DNA of 64,000 nucleotides from positions 33,563,042 through 33,627,041 of the forward strand of contig OZ024857.1 in assembly GCA_964017155.1 (NCBI GenBank), in the 5' to 3' direction. How positions within the stretch are numbered: position 1 is the first letter of the stretch; each line of letters begins with the position of its first letter. The notes beneath the pieces are model-generated. The model worked only from the letters and a program-made list of their open reading frames with translations, was not told where the DNA came from and ran no database searches. Of the stretch, positions 32,036 to 44,490 are shown one piece after another. The stretch is from Oasisia sp. SBJ-2009 (Eukaryota > Annelida > Polychaeta > Sabellida > Siboglinidae). A program made the translations under genes and the position numbers.

Positions 32036-34629
32036 GGAGGTTGGGTGGAGTGCGGAGGTTGGATGGAGTGCGAAGGTTGGGTGAAGTGGGGAGTTTGGGT
32101 GGGGTGGGGAGGTTGGGTGAAGTGGGGAGAATGGGGAGGTTGGGTGATGTGGGGAGGTTGGGTGAAGTGGGGAGGTTGGGTGAAGTGGGGAGGTTGGGTT
32201 GAGTGGGGAGGTTGTATCAAGTGGGGAAGTTGTGTGGAGTGCGGAGGTTGGGTGGAGTGCGGAGGTTGCATGGAGTGCGGAAGTTGGGTGGAGTGCGGAA
32301 GTTGGGTGGAGTGCGGAGGTTGGGTGAAGTGGGGAGGTCGGGTGGAGTGGGGAAGTTGGGTGGAGTGGGGAGGTTGGGTGGAGTGCGTAGATTGGGAGGA
32401 GGGGGGAGGTTGGGTGGAGTTGGGAGGTTGGATGGAGTTGGGAGGTTCGGTGGAGTGGGGAGGTTGGGTGGAGTGCTGAAGTTGGGTGGTGTTAGGAGGT
32501 TGAGTGGAGTGCGGAGGTTGGGTGTAGTACGGAAGTTGGGTGGTTTGCGGAAGTTGGGTGGAGTGCGGTAGTTGGTTGGAGTGCGGAGTTTGGGTGGAGT
32601 GCAGAGGTTGGGTGGAGTGCGGAAGTTGGGTGGAGTGCGTAATTTGGGTGGAGTGCGGATGTTGGGTGGAGTGCGGAGGTTGGGTGGAGTGGCGAGGTTG
32701 GGTGAAGTGGGGAGGTTGGGTGGAGTGAGGAGGTTGGGTGAAGTGGGGAGCTTTTGTGAACTGCGGAGGTTGGGTGAAGTGGGGAGGTTGGGTGGAGAGG
32801 GGAGTTTGGGCGGGGTGGGGAGGTTGGGTGGAGTGGGGAGGTTGGGTGGAGTGGGGAGGTTGGGTGAAGTGGGGAGGTTGCGTGGAGTGGGGAGGTTGGG
32901 TGCTCTGGGGATGTTGGGTGAAGTTGGGAGGTTGGGTGGAGTGAGGAGGTTGGGTGGAGTGGGGAGGTTGGGTGATGTGGGGAAGTAGGGTGGAGTGGGG
33001 AGGTTGGGTGGAGGGCGGAGGTTGGGTGGAGGGCGGAGGTTAGGTGGAGTGGGGAGGTTGCGTGGGGTGGGGAGGTTGGGTGGAGTTCGGAAGTTGTGTG
33101 GAGTGCTGAGTTTGGGTGAAGTGGGGAGGTTGGGTGGAGAGGGGAGTTTGGGCGGGGTGGGGAGGTTGGGTGGAGTGGGGAGGTTGGGTGGAGTGGGGAG
33201 GTTGGATGGAGAGGGGAGGTTGGGTGGAGTGGGGAGGTTCGGTGGAGTGGGGAGGTTGGGTGCTCTGGGGAGGTTGGGTGAAGTGGGGAGGTTGGGTGGA
33301 GTGAGGACGTTGGGTGGAGTGGGGAGGTTGGCTGATGTGGGGAGGTTGGGTGAAGTGCGGAGGTTGGGTTGAGTGGGGAGGTTGCATGAAGTGGGGAAGT
33401 TGTGTGGAGTGCGGAGGTTGGGTGGAGTGCGGAGGTTGCATGGAGTGCGGAAGTTGGGTGGAGTGCGGAAGTTCGGTGGAGTGCGGAGTTTGGGTGAAGT
33501 GGGGAGGTTGGGTAGAGTGGGGAGGTTGGGTGGAAGGCGGAGGTTGGGTGGAGTGAGGAGGATGGGTTGAAGTGGGGAGGTTGGGTGGAGTGGGGTGGTT
33601 GGGTGGAGTGCGTAGGTTGGGTGGTGTTCGGAAGTTGGGTGTAGTGCGGAAGTTGGGTGGAGTGCGGAGGTTGGGTGGAGTGCTGAGGTTGGATGGAGTG
33701 CGAAGGTTGGGTGAAGTGGGGAGTTTGGGTGGAGAGGGGAGGTTGGGTGGAGTGCAGAAGTTGGGTGGTGTTCGGAGTTTGGGTGGAGTGCGGAGATTGG
33801 GTGGAGCGCGGAAGTTGCGTGGAGTACGGAAGTTGGGTGGTGTGCGGAAGTTGGGTGGAGTGCGGAAGTTGGCTGGAGTGCGGAGTTTGGGTGGAGTGCA
33901 GAGGTTGGGTGGAGTGCGGAAGTTGGGTGTAGTGCGGAAGTTGGGTGGAGTGCGGAGGTTGGGTGGAGTGCGGAGGTTGGATGGAGTGCGAAGGTTGGGT
34001 GAAGTGGGGAGTTTGGGTGGGGTGGGGAGGTTGGGTGAAGTGGGGAGAGTGGGGAGGTTGGGTGATGTGGGGAGGTTGGGTGAAGTGGTGAGGTTGGGTG
34101 AAGTGGGGAGGTTGGGTTGAGTGGGGAGGTTGTATCAAGTGGGGAAGTTGTGTGGAGTGCGGAGGTTGGGTGGAGTGCGGAGGTTGCATGGAGTGCGGAA
34201 GTTGGGTGGAGTGCGGAAGTTGGGTGGAGTGCGGAGGTTGGGTGAAGTGGGGAGGTTGGGTGGAGTGGGGAAGTTGGGTGGAGTGGGGAGGTTTGGTGGA
34301 GTGCGTAGATTGGGAGGAGGGGGGAGGTTGGGTGGAGTTGGGAGGTTGGATGGAGTGGGGAGGTTCGGTGGAGTGGGGAGGTTGGGTGGAGTCCTGAAGT
34401 TGGGTGGTGTTCGGAGGTTGAGTGGAGTGCGGAGGTTGGGTGGAGTACGGAAGTTGGGTGGTGTGCGGAAGTTGGGTGGAGTGCAGAGGTTGGGTGGAGT
34501 GCGGAAGTTGGGTGGAGTGCGTAATTTGGGTGGAGTGCGGATGTTGGGTGGAGTGCGGAGGTTGGGTGGAGTGCGGAGGTTGGATGGAGTGCGAAGGTTG
34601 GGTGAAGTGGGGAGGTTGGGTTGAGTGGC
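32036..34629 (+). repeat. Block E (2,594 bp), first copy
   Basis: This matches 44491-47084 at 12,455 bp and 55767-58360 at 23,731 bp. TTGTATCAAG lies at 32212 and 34130; GGGCGGGG elements at 32808 and near 33150; TTGCATGAAG near 33378. Private or ancestral states are informative: GCGTGGGGTGG at 33061-33070 (G at 33064) becomes GCGTCGGGTGG in both later copies, and GAAGTAGGG at 32983-32990 is private to this copy. Confidence 0.87.
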
Positions 34630-35808
34630 GAGGTTGGGTGATGTGGGGAGGTTGGGTGGAGTGAGGAGGTTGGGTGAAGTGGGGAGCTTGTGTGAACTGC
34701 GGAGGTTGGGTGAAGTGGGGAGGTTGGGTGGAGATGGGAGTTTGGGCGGGGTGGGGAGGTTGGGTGGAGTGGGGAGGTTGGGTGGAGTGGGGAGGTTGGG
34801 TGAAGTGGGGAGGTTGCGTGGAGTGGGGAGGTTGGGTGCTCTGGGGATGTTGGATGAAGTGGGGAGGTTGGGTGGAGTGAGGAGGTTGGGTGGAGTGGGG
34901 AGGTTGGGTGATGTGGGGAAGTTGGGTGGAGTGGGGAGGTTGGGTGGAGGGCGGAGGTTGGGTGGAGGGCGGAGGTTAGGTGGAGTGGGGAGGTTGCGTG
35001 GGGTGGGGAGGTTGGGTGGAGTTCGGAAGTTGTGTGGAGTGCGGAGTTTGGGTGGAGTGCGGAGGTTGGATGGAGTGCGGAAGTTGGGTGGAGTGCGCAA
35101 GTTGGGAGGAGTGCGGAAGTTGGGTGGAGTGCGGAGGTCGGGTGGAGAGGGGAAGTTGGTTCGAGTGCGGAGGTTGGGTGGCGTGCGGAGGTTGGTTGGA
35201 ATGCGGAGGTTTGGTGAAGTGGGGAGGTTGGGTGGAGTTGGGAGGTTGGGTGAAGTGTGGAGGTTGGGTTGAGTGCGAACTTTGGGTGGAGTGCGGAGTT
35301 AGGGTGGAGTGGGGAGGTTGGGTGAAGTAGGGAGGTTGGGTGAAGTGGGGAGGTTGGGTGGAGTGGGGAGGTTGGGTGGAGTGGGGAGGTTCGGTGGAGT
35401 GAGGAAGTTGGGTGGAGTGCGGAAGTTGGGTGGAGTGCGGAGGTTGGGTGGAGTGCGGAGGTTGGATAGAGTGCGAAGGTTGGGTGAAGTGGGGAGGTTG
35501 GGTGGAGTGGGGAGGTTGGGTAAAATGGGGAGGTTGGGTGATGTGGGGAGGTTGGGTGAAGTGGGGAGGTTGAGTGAAGTGGGGAGGTTGAGTGGAGTGT
35601 GAGGATGGGTTGAAGAGGGGAGGTTGGGTGGAGTGGGGTGGTTGGGTGGAGTGCGTAGGTTGGGAGGAGTGGGGAGGTTGGGTGGAGTTGGGAGGTTGGA
35701 TGGAGTGGGGTGGTTGGGTGGAGTGCGGAGGTTGGATGGAGTGCGAAGGTTGGGTGAAGTGGGGAGTTTGGGTGGGGTGGGGAGGTTGGGTGAAGTGGGG
35801 AGAGTGGG
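34630..35808 (+). repeat. Block F: left flank of the 11,276-bp duplication
   Basis: This continues the match to 24073 onward at 10,557 bp and repeats at 58361-58812 (offset 23,731). It is missing between 47084 and 47085, as expected if an unequal exchange joined a block E end to a point just after 35808. GGGCGGGGTGGGG lies at 34744. A C-free tract starts at 35475, and a half-monomer GAGTGGGGA lies at 35802-35810. Confidence 0.85.
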
Positions 35809-38800
35809 GAGGTTGGGTGATGTGGGGAGGTTGGGTGAAGTGGGGAGGTTGGGTGAAGTGGGGAGGTTGGGTTGAGTGGGGAGGTTGTATCAAGTGGGGA
35901 AGTTGTGTGGAGTGCGGAGGTTGGGTGGAGTGCGGAGGTTGCATGGAGTGCGGAAGTTGGGTGGAGTGCGGAAGTTGGGTGGAGTGCGGAGGTTGGGTGA
36001 AGTGGGGAGGTCGGATGGAGTGGGGAAGTTGGGTGGAGTGGGGAGTTTGGGTGGAGTGCGTAGATTGGGAGGAGGGGGGAGGTTGGGTGGAGTTGGGAGG
36101 TTGGATGGAGTGGGGAGGTTCGGTGGAGTGGGGAGGTTGGGTGGAGTGCTGAAGTTGGGTGGTGTTAGGAGGTTGAGTGGAGTGCGGAGGTTGGGTGTAG
36201 TACGGAAGTTGGGTGGTGTGCGGAAGTTGGGTGGAGTGCGGTAGTTGGTTGGAGTGCGGAGTTTGGGTGGAGTGCAGAGGTTGGGTGGAGTGCGGAAGTT
36301 GGGTGGAGTGCGTAATTTGGGTGGAGTGCGGATGTTGGGTGGAGTGCGGAGGTTGGGTGGAGTGGCGAGGTTGGGTGAAGTGGGGAGGTTGGGTGGAGTG
36401 AGGAGGTTGGGTGAAGTGGGGAGCTTGTGTGAACTGCGGAGGTTGGGTGAAGTGGGGAGGTTGGGTGGAGAGGGGAGTTTGGGCGGGGTGGGGAGGTTGG
36501 GTGGAGTGGGGAGGTTGGGTGGAGTGGGGAGGTTGGGTGAAGTGGGGAGGTTGCGTGGAGTGGGGAGGTTGGGTGCTCTGGGGATGTTGGGTGAAGTGGG
36601 GAGGTTGGGTGGAGTGAGGAGGTTGGGTGGAGTGGGGAGGTTGGGTGATGTGGGGAAGTTGGGTGGAGTGGGGAGGTTGGGTGGAGGGCGGAGGTTGGGT
36701 GGAGGGCGGAAGTTAGGTGAAGTGGGGAGGTTGCGTGGGGTGGGGAGGTTGGGTGGAGTTCGGAAGTTGTGTGGAGTGCGGAGTTTGGGTGGAGTGCGGA
36801 GGTTGGATGGAGTACGGAAGTTGGGTGGAGTGCGCAAGTTGGGAGGAGTGCGGAAGTTGGGTGGAGTGCGGAGGTCGGGTGGAGTGGGGAAGTTGGTTCG
36901 AGTGCGGAGGTTGGGTGGCGTGCGGAGGTTGGTTGGAATGCGGAGGTTTGGTGAAGTGGGGAGGTTGGGTGGAGTTGGGAGGTTGGGTGAAGTGTGGAGG
37001 TTGGGTTGAGTGCGAACTTTGGGTGGAGTGCGGAGTTAGGGTGGAGTGGGGAGGTTGGGTGAAGTAGGGAGGTTGGGTGAAGTGGGGAGGTTGGGTGGAG
37101 TGGGGAGGTTGGGTGGAGTGGGGAGGTTCGGTGGAGTGAGGAAGTTGGGTGGAGTGCGGAAGTTGGGTGGAGTGCGGAGGTTGGGTGGAGTGGGGAGGTT
37201 GGGTGGAGTGCTGAAGTTGGGTGGTGTTCGGAGGTTGGGTGGAGTGCGGATGTTGGGTGGAGTACGGAAGTTGGGTGGAGTGCGGATGTTGGGTGGAGTG
37301 CGGAGATTGTTTGGAGTGCGGAGGTTGGGTGGCGTGCGGAGGTTGGATGGAGTGCGAAGGTTGGGTGAAGTAGCGAGGTTGGGTGGAGAGGTTGGGTGAA
37401 GTGGGGAGGTTGGGTGGAGTGAGGAGGTTGGGTGTAGTGGGGAGGTTGGGTGAAGTGGGGAGGTTGGGTTGTGTGGTGAGGTTCGGTGAAGTGGGGAGGT
37501 TGGGTGGAGTGGGGAGGTTGGGTGGAGTGCGGAAGTTGTGTGGAGTGCGGAGGTTGGGTGGAGTGCGGAGGTTGGATGGAGTGCGGAAGTTGGGTGGAGT
37601 GCGGAAGTTGGGTGGAGTGCGGAAGTTGGGTGGAGTGCGGAGGTCGGGTGGAGTGCGGAAGTTGGTTCGAGTGCGGAGGTTGGGTGGCGTGCGGAGGTTG
37701 GTTGGAATGCGGAGGTTTAGTGAAGTATGGAGGTTGGGTGGAGTTGGGAGGTTGGGTGAAGTGTGGAGGTTGGGTTGAGTGCGAACTTTGGGTGGAGTGC
37801 GGAGGTAGGGTGGAGTGGGGAGGTTGGGTGAAGTATGGAGGTTGGGTGAAGTGGGGAGGTTGGGTGGAGTGGGGAGGTTGGGTGGAGTGGGGAGGTTCGG
37901 TGGAGTGGGGAGGTTGGGTGCTCTGGGGAGGTTGGGTGAAGTGGGGAGGTTGGGTGGAGTGAGGAGGTTGGGTGGAGTGGGGAATTTGAGTGGAGTGGGG
38001 AGGTTGGGTGATTTGGGGAGGTTGGGTGGAGTGGGGAGGTTGGGTGATGTGGGGAGGTTGGGTGAAGTGGGGAGGTTGGGTGGAGTTGGGAGGTTGGATG
38101 GAGTGGGGAGGTTCGGTGCAGTGGGCAGGTTGGGTGGAGTGCTGAAGTTGGGTGGGGTTCGGAGGTTGGGTGGAGTGCGGAGGTTGGGTGGAGTGCGGAG
38201 GTTGCATGGAGTACGGAAGTTCGGTGGAGTGCGGAAGTTCGGTGGAGTGCGGAGGTTGGGTGAAGTGGGGAGGTTGTGTGGAGTGAGGAGGTTGGGTGAA
38301 GTGGGGAGCTTGTGTGAACTGCGGAGGTTGGGTGAAGTGGGGAGGTTGGGTGGAGAGGGGAGTTTGGGCGGGGTGGGGAGGTTGGGTGGAGTGGGGAGGT
38401 TGGGTGGAGTGGGGAGGTTGGGTGAAGTGGGGAGGTTGCGTGGAGTGGGGAGGTTGGGTGCTCTGGGGATGTTGGGTGAAGTGGGGAGGTTGGGTGGAGT
38501 GAGGAGGTTGGGTGGAGTGGGGAGGTTGGGTGATGTGGGGAAGTTGGGTGGAGTGGGGAGGTTGGGTGTAGGGCGGAGGTTGGGTGGAGGGCGGAGGTTA
38601 GGTGGAGTGGGGAGGTTGCGAGGGGTGGGGAGGTTGGGTGGAGTTCGGAAGTTGTGTGGAGTGCGGAGTTTGGGTGGAGTGCGGAGGATGGATGGAGTGC
38701 GGAAGTTGGGTGGAGTGCGCAAGTTGGGAGGAGTGCGGAAGTTGGGTGGAGTGCGGAGGTCGGGTGGAGTGGGGAAGTTGGTTCGAGTGCGGAGGTTGGG

Positions 38801-40729
38801 TGGCGTGCGGAGGTTGGTTGGAATGCGGAGGTTTGGTGAAGTGGGGAGGTTGGGTGGAGTTGGGAGGTTGGGTGAAGTGTGGAGGTTGGGTTGAGTGCGA
38901 ACTTTGCGTGGAGTGCGGAGTTAGGGTGGAGTGGGGAGGTTGGGTGAAGTAGGGAGGTTGGGTGAAGTGGGGAGGTTGGGTGGAGTGGGGAGGTTGGGTG
39001 GAGTGGGGAGGTTCGGTGGAGTGCGGAAGTTGGGTGGAGTGCGGAAGTTGGGTGGAGTGCGGAGGTTGGGTGGAGTGGGGAGGTTGGGTGGAGTGCTGAA
39101 GTTGGGTGGTGTTCGGAGGTTGGGTGGAGTGCGGATGTTGGGTGGAGTACGGAAGTTGGGTGGAGTGCGGATGTGGGTGGAGTGCGGAGATTGTTTGGAG
39201 TGCGAAGGTTGGGTGAAGTGGCGAGGTTGGGTGGAGAGGTTGGGTGAAGTGGGGAGGTTGGGTGGAGTGAGGAGGTTGGGTGAAGTGGGGAGGTTGGGTG
39301 AAGTGGGGAGGTTGGGTTGTGTGGTGAGGTTCGGTGAAGTGGGGAGGTTGGGTGGAGTGGGGAGGTTGAGTGGAGTGGGGAAGTTGTGTGGAGTGCGGAT
39401 GTTGGATGGAGTGCGGAGGTTGGATGGAGTGCGGAAGTTGGGTGGAGTGCGGAAGTTGGGTGGAGTGCGGAAGTTGGGTGGAGTGCGGAGGTCGGGTGGA
39501 GTGCGGAAGTTGGTTCGAGTGCGGAAGTTGGGTGGCGTGCGGAGGTTGGTTGGAATGCGGAGGTTTTGTGAAGTGTGGAGGTTGGGTGGAGTTGGGAGGT
39601 TGGGTGAAGTGTGGAGGTTGGGTTGAGTGCGAACTTTGGGTGGAGTGCGGAGGTAGGGTGGAGTGGGGAGGTTGGGTGAAGTAGGGAGGTTGGGTGAAGT
39701 GGGGAGGTTGGGTGGAGTGGGGAGGTTGGGTGGAGTGGGGAGGTTCGGTGGAGTGGGGAGGTTGGGTGCTCTGGGGAGGTTGGGTGAAGTGGGGAGGTTG
39801 GGTTGAGTGGCGAGGTTGGGTGAAGTGGGGAGGTTGGGTGGAGTGAGGAGGGTGGGTGAAGTGGGGAGCTTGTGTGAACTGCGGAGGTTGGGTGAAGTGG
39901 GGATGTTGGGTGGAGAGGGGAGTTTGGGCGGGGTGGGGAGGTTGGGTGGAGTGGGGAGGTTGGGTGGAGTGGGGATGTTGGGTGAAGTGCGGAAGTTGTT
40001 TGGAGTGCGGAGGTTGGGTGGAGTGCGGAGGTTGGATGGAGTCCGAAGGTTGGGTGAAGTGGGGAGGTTGGGTGGAGTGGGGATGTTGGGTGAAATGGGG
40101 AGGTTGGGTGGAGTGAGGAGGTTGGGTGAAGTGGGGAGGTTGGGTGAAGTGGGGAGGTTGGGTGAAGTGGGGAGTTTGGGTGAAGTGGGGAGGTTGGGTG
40201 GAGAGGGGAGTTTGGGCGGGGTGGGGAGGTTGGGTGGAGTGGGGAGGTTGGGTGGAGTGGTGAGTTTGGATGGAGAGGGGAGGTTGGGTGGAGTGGGGAG
40301 GTTCGGTGGAGTGGGGAGGTTGTGTGCTCTGGGGAGGTTGGGTGAAGTGGGGAGGTTGGGTGGAGTTAGGAGATAGGGTGGAATGGGGAGGTTGGCTGAT
40401 GTGGGGAGGTTGGGTGAAGTGCGGAGGTTGGGTTGAGTGGGGAGGTTGCATGAAGTGGGGAAGTTGTGTGGAGTGCGGAGGTTGGGTGGAGTGCGGAGGT
40501 TGCATGGAGTGCGGAAGTTGGGTGGAGTGCGGAAGTTCGGTGGAGTACGGAGTTTGGGTGAAGTGGGGAGGTTGGGTAGAGTGGGGAGGTTGGGTGGAAG
40601 GCGGAGGTTGGGTGGAGTGAGGAGGATGGGTTGAAGTGGGGAGGTTGGGTGGAGTGGGGTGGTTGGGTGGAGTGCGTAGGTTGGGTGGTGTTCGGAAGTT
40701 GGGTGTAGTGCGGAAGTTGGGTGGAGTGC

Positions 40730-43700
40730 GGAGGTTGGGTGGAGTGCGGAGGTTGGATGGAGTGCGAAGGTTGGGTGAAGTGGGGAGTTTGGGTGGAGTG
40801 CAGAAGTTTGGTGGTGTTCGGAGTTTGGGTGGAGTGCGGAGGTTGGGTGGAGCGCGGAAGTTGCGTGGAGTACGGAAGTTGGGTGGTGTGCGGAAGTTGG
40901 GTGGAGTGCGGAAGTTGGCTGGAGTGCGGAGTTTGGGTGGAGTGCAGAGGTTGGGTGGAGTGCGGAAGTTAGTGTAGTGCGGAATTTGGGTGGAGTGCGG
41001 AGGTTGGGTGGAGTGCGGAGGTTGGATGGAGTGCGAAGGTTGGGTGAAGTGGGGAGTTTGGGTGGGGTGGGGAGGTTGGGTGAAGTGGGGAGAGTGGGGA
41101 GGTTGGGTGATGTGGGGAGGTTGGGTGAAGTGGGGAGGTTGGGTGAAGTGGGGAGGTTGGGTTGAGTGGGGAGGTTGTATCAAGTGGGGAAGTTGTGTGG
41201 AGTGCGGAGGTTGGGTGGAGTGCGGAGGTTGCATGGAGTGCGGAAGTTGGGTGGAGTGCGGAAGTTGGGTGGAGTGCGGAGGTTGGGTGAAGTGGGGAGG
41301 TTGGGTGGAGTGGGGAAGTTGGGTGGAGTGCGTAGATTGGGAGGAGGGGGGAGGTTGGGTGGAGTTGGGAGGTTGGATGGAGTGGGGAGGTTCGGTGGAG
41401 TGGGGAGGTTGGGTGGAGTGCTGAATTTGGGTGGTGTTAGGAGGTTGAGTGGAGTGCGGAGGTTGGGTGTAGTACGGAAGTTGGGTGGTGTGCGGAAGTT
41501 GGGTGGAGTGCGGTAGTTGGTTGGAGTGCGGAGTTTGGGTGGAGTGCAGAGGTTGGGTGGAGTGCGGATGTTGGGTGGAGTGCGGAGGTTGGGTGGAGTG
41601 GCGAGGTTGGGTGAAGTGGGGAGGTTGGGTGGAGTGAGGAGGTTGGGTGAAGTGGGGAGCTGGTGTGAACTGCGGAGGTTGGGTGAAGTGGGGAGGTTGG
41701 GTGGAGAGGGGAGTTTGGGCGGGGTGGGGAGGTTGGGTGGAGTGGGGAGGTTGGGTGGAGTGGGGAGATTGGGTGAAGTGGGTAGGTTGCGTGGAGTGGG
41801 GAGGTTGGGTGCTCTGGGGATGTTGGGTGAAGTGGGGAGGTTGGGTGGAGTGAGGAGGTTGGGTGGAGTGGGGAGGTTGGGTGATGTGGGGAAGTTGGGT
41901 GGAGTGGGGAGGTTGGGTGGAGGGCGGAGGTTGGGTGGAGGGCGGAGGTTAGGTGGAGTGGGGAGGTTGCGTGGGGTGGGGAGGTTGGGTGGAGTTCGGA
42001 AGTTGTGTGGAGTGCGGAGTTTGGGTGGAGTGCGGAGGTTGGATGGAGAGGGGAAGTTAGTTCGAGTGCGGAGGTTGGGTGGCGTGCGGAGGTTGGTTGG
42101 AATGCGGAGGTTTGGTGAAGTGGGGAGGTTGGGTGGAGTTGGGAGGTTGGGTGAAGTGTGGAGGTTGGGTTGAGTGCGAACTTTGGGTGGAGTGCGGAGT
42201 TAGGGTGGAGTGGGGAGGTTTGGTGAAGTAGGGAGGTTGGGTGAAGTGGGGAGGTTGGGTGGAGTGGGGAGGTTGGGTGGAGTGGGGAGGTTCGGTGGAG
42301 TGAGGAAGTTGGGTGGAGTGCGGAAGTTGGGTGGAGTGCGGAGGTTGGGTGGAGTGCGGAGGTTGGATAGAGTGCGAAGGTTGGGTGAAGTGGGGAGGTT
42401 GGGTGGAGTGGGGAGGTTGGGTGAAATGGGGAGGTTGGGTGATGTGGGGAGGTTGGGTGAAGTGGGGAGGTTGAGTGAAGTGGGGAGGTTGAGTGGAGTG
42501 TGAGGATGGGTTGAAGAGGGGAGGTTGGGTGGGGTGGGGTGGTTGGGTGGAGTGCGTAGGTTGGGAGGAGTGGGGAGGTTGGGTGGAGTTGGGAGGTTGG
42601 ATGGAGTGGGGAGGTTGGGTGGAGTGCGGAGGTTGGATGGAGTGCGAAGGTTGGGTGAAGTGGGGAGTTTGGGTGGAGTGCAGAAGTTTGGTGGTGTTCG
42701 GAGTTTGGGTGGAGTGCGGAGGTTGGGTGGAGCGCGGAAGTTGCGTGGAGTACGGAAGTTGGGTGGTGTGCGGAAGTTGGGTGGAGTGCGGAAGTTGGCT
42801 GGAGTGCGGAGTTTGGGTGGAGTGCAGAGGTTGGGTGGAGTGCGGAAGTTAGTGTAGTGCGGAATTTGGGTGGAGTGCGGAGGTTGGGTGGAGTGCGGAG
42901 GTTGGATGGAGTGCGAAGGTTGGGTGAAGTGGGGAGTTTGGGTGGGGTGGGGAGGTTGGGTGAAGTGGGGAGAGTGGGGAGGTTGGGTGATGTGGGGAGG
43001 TTGGGTGAAGTGGGGAGGTTGGGTGAAGTGGGGAGGTTGGGTTGAGTGGGGAGGTTGTATCAAGTGGGGAAGTTGTGTGGAGTGCGGAGGTTGGGTGGAG
43101 TGCGGAGGTTGCATGGAGTGCGGAAGTTGGGTGGAGTGCGGAAGTTGGGTGGAGTGCGGAGGTTGGGTGAAGTGGGGAGGTTGGGTGGAGTGGGGAAGTT
43201 GGGTGGAGTGCGTAGATTGGGAGGAGGGGGGAGGTTGGGTGGAGTTGGGAGGTTGGATGGAGTGGGGAGGTTCGGTGGAGTGGGGAGGTTGGGTGGAGTG
43301 CTGAATTTGGGTGGTGTTAGGAGGTTGAGTGGAGTGCGGAGGTTGGGTGTAGTACGGAAGTTGGGTGGTGTGCGGAAGTTGGGTGGAGTGCGGTAGTTGG
43401 TTGGAGTGCGGAGTTTGGGTGGAGTGCAGAGGTTGGGTGGAGTGCGGATGTTGGGTGGAGTGCGGAGGTTGGGTGGAGTGGCGAGGTTGGGTGAAGTGGG
43501 GAGGTTGGGTGGAGTGAGGAGGTTGGGTGAAGTGGGGAGCTGGTGTGAACTGCGGAGGTTGGGTGAAGTGGGGAGGTTGGGTGGAGAGGGGAGTTTGGGC
43601 GGGGTGGGGAGGTTGGGTGGAGTGGGGAGGTTGGGTGGAGTGGGGAGATTGGGTGAAGTGGGTAGGTTGCGTGGAGTGGGGAGGTTGGGTGCTCTGGGGA

Positions 43701-44490
43701 TGTTGGGTGAAGTGGGGAGGTTGGGTGGAGTGAGGAGGTTGGGTGGAGTGGGGAGGTTGGGTGATGTGGGGGAAGTTGGGTGGAGTGGGGAGGTTGGGTG
43801 GAGGGCGGAGGTTGGGTGGAGGGCGGAGGTTAGGTGGAGTGGGGAGGTTGCGTGGGGTGGGGAGGTTGGGTGGAGTTCGGAAGTTGTGTGGAGTGCGGAG
43901 TTTGGGTGGAGTGCGGAGGTTGGATGGAGAGGGGAAGTTAGTTCGAGTGCGGAGGTTGGGTGGCGTGCGGAGGTTGGTTGGAATGCGGAGGTTTGGTGAA
44001 GTGGGGAGGTTGGGTGGAGTTGGGAGGTTGGGTGAAGTGTGGAGGTTGGGTTGAGTGCGAACTTTGGGTGGAGTGCGGAGTTAGGGTGGAGTGGGGAGGT
44101 TTGGTGAAGTAGGGAGGTTGGGTGAAGTGGGGAGGTTGGGTGGAGTGGGGAGGTTGGGTGGAGTGGGGAGGTTCGGTGGAGTGAGGAAGTTGGGTGGAGT
44201 GCGGAAGTTGGGTGGAGTGCGGAGGTTGGGTGGAGTGCGGAGGTTGGATAGAGTGCGAAGGTTGGGTGAAGTGGGGAGGTTGGGTGGAGTGGGGAGGTTG
44301 GGTGAAATGGGGAGGTTGGGTGATGTGGGGAGGTTGGGTGAAGTGGGGAGGTTGAGTGAAGTGGGGAGGTTGAGTGGAGTGTGAGGATGGGTTGAAGAGG
44401 GGAGGTTGGGTGGGGTGGGGTGGTTGGGTGGAGTGCGTAGGTTGGGAGGAGTGGGGAGGTTGGGTGGAGTTGGGAGGTTGGATGGAGTGG
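40730..44490 (+). repeat. Doubled unit D inside 11,276-bp copy 1
   Basis: 40730-42609 and 42610-44490 are adjacent copies at an offset of 1,880 bp, becoming 1,881 bp after an extra G in the second copy (GGGGG at 43768-43772). Identity continues to 44557, after which the second copy runs into block E while the first re-enters D. The 30-32 kb locus has only one D in the same context, so this is a clean copy-number difference. Confidence 0.91.
43768..43772 (+). other. Extra G (GGGGG) dating the duplications
   Basis: GTGATGTGGGGGAAGTTGG here has five Gs where the corresponding monomer at 31311-31320, 41887 and 61927-equivalent positions has four. The same five-G form occurs at 55044-55048. It is a single-base slippage that arose in the second unit D before the 11,276-bp duplication and after separation from the 30-32 kb copy. 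Confidence 0.85.
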
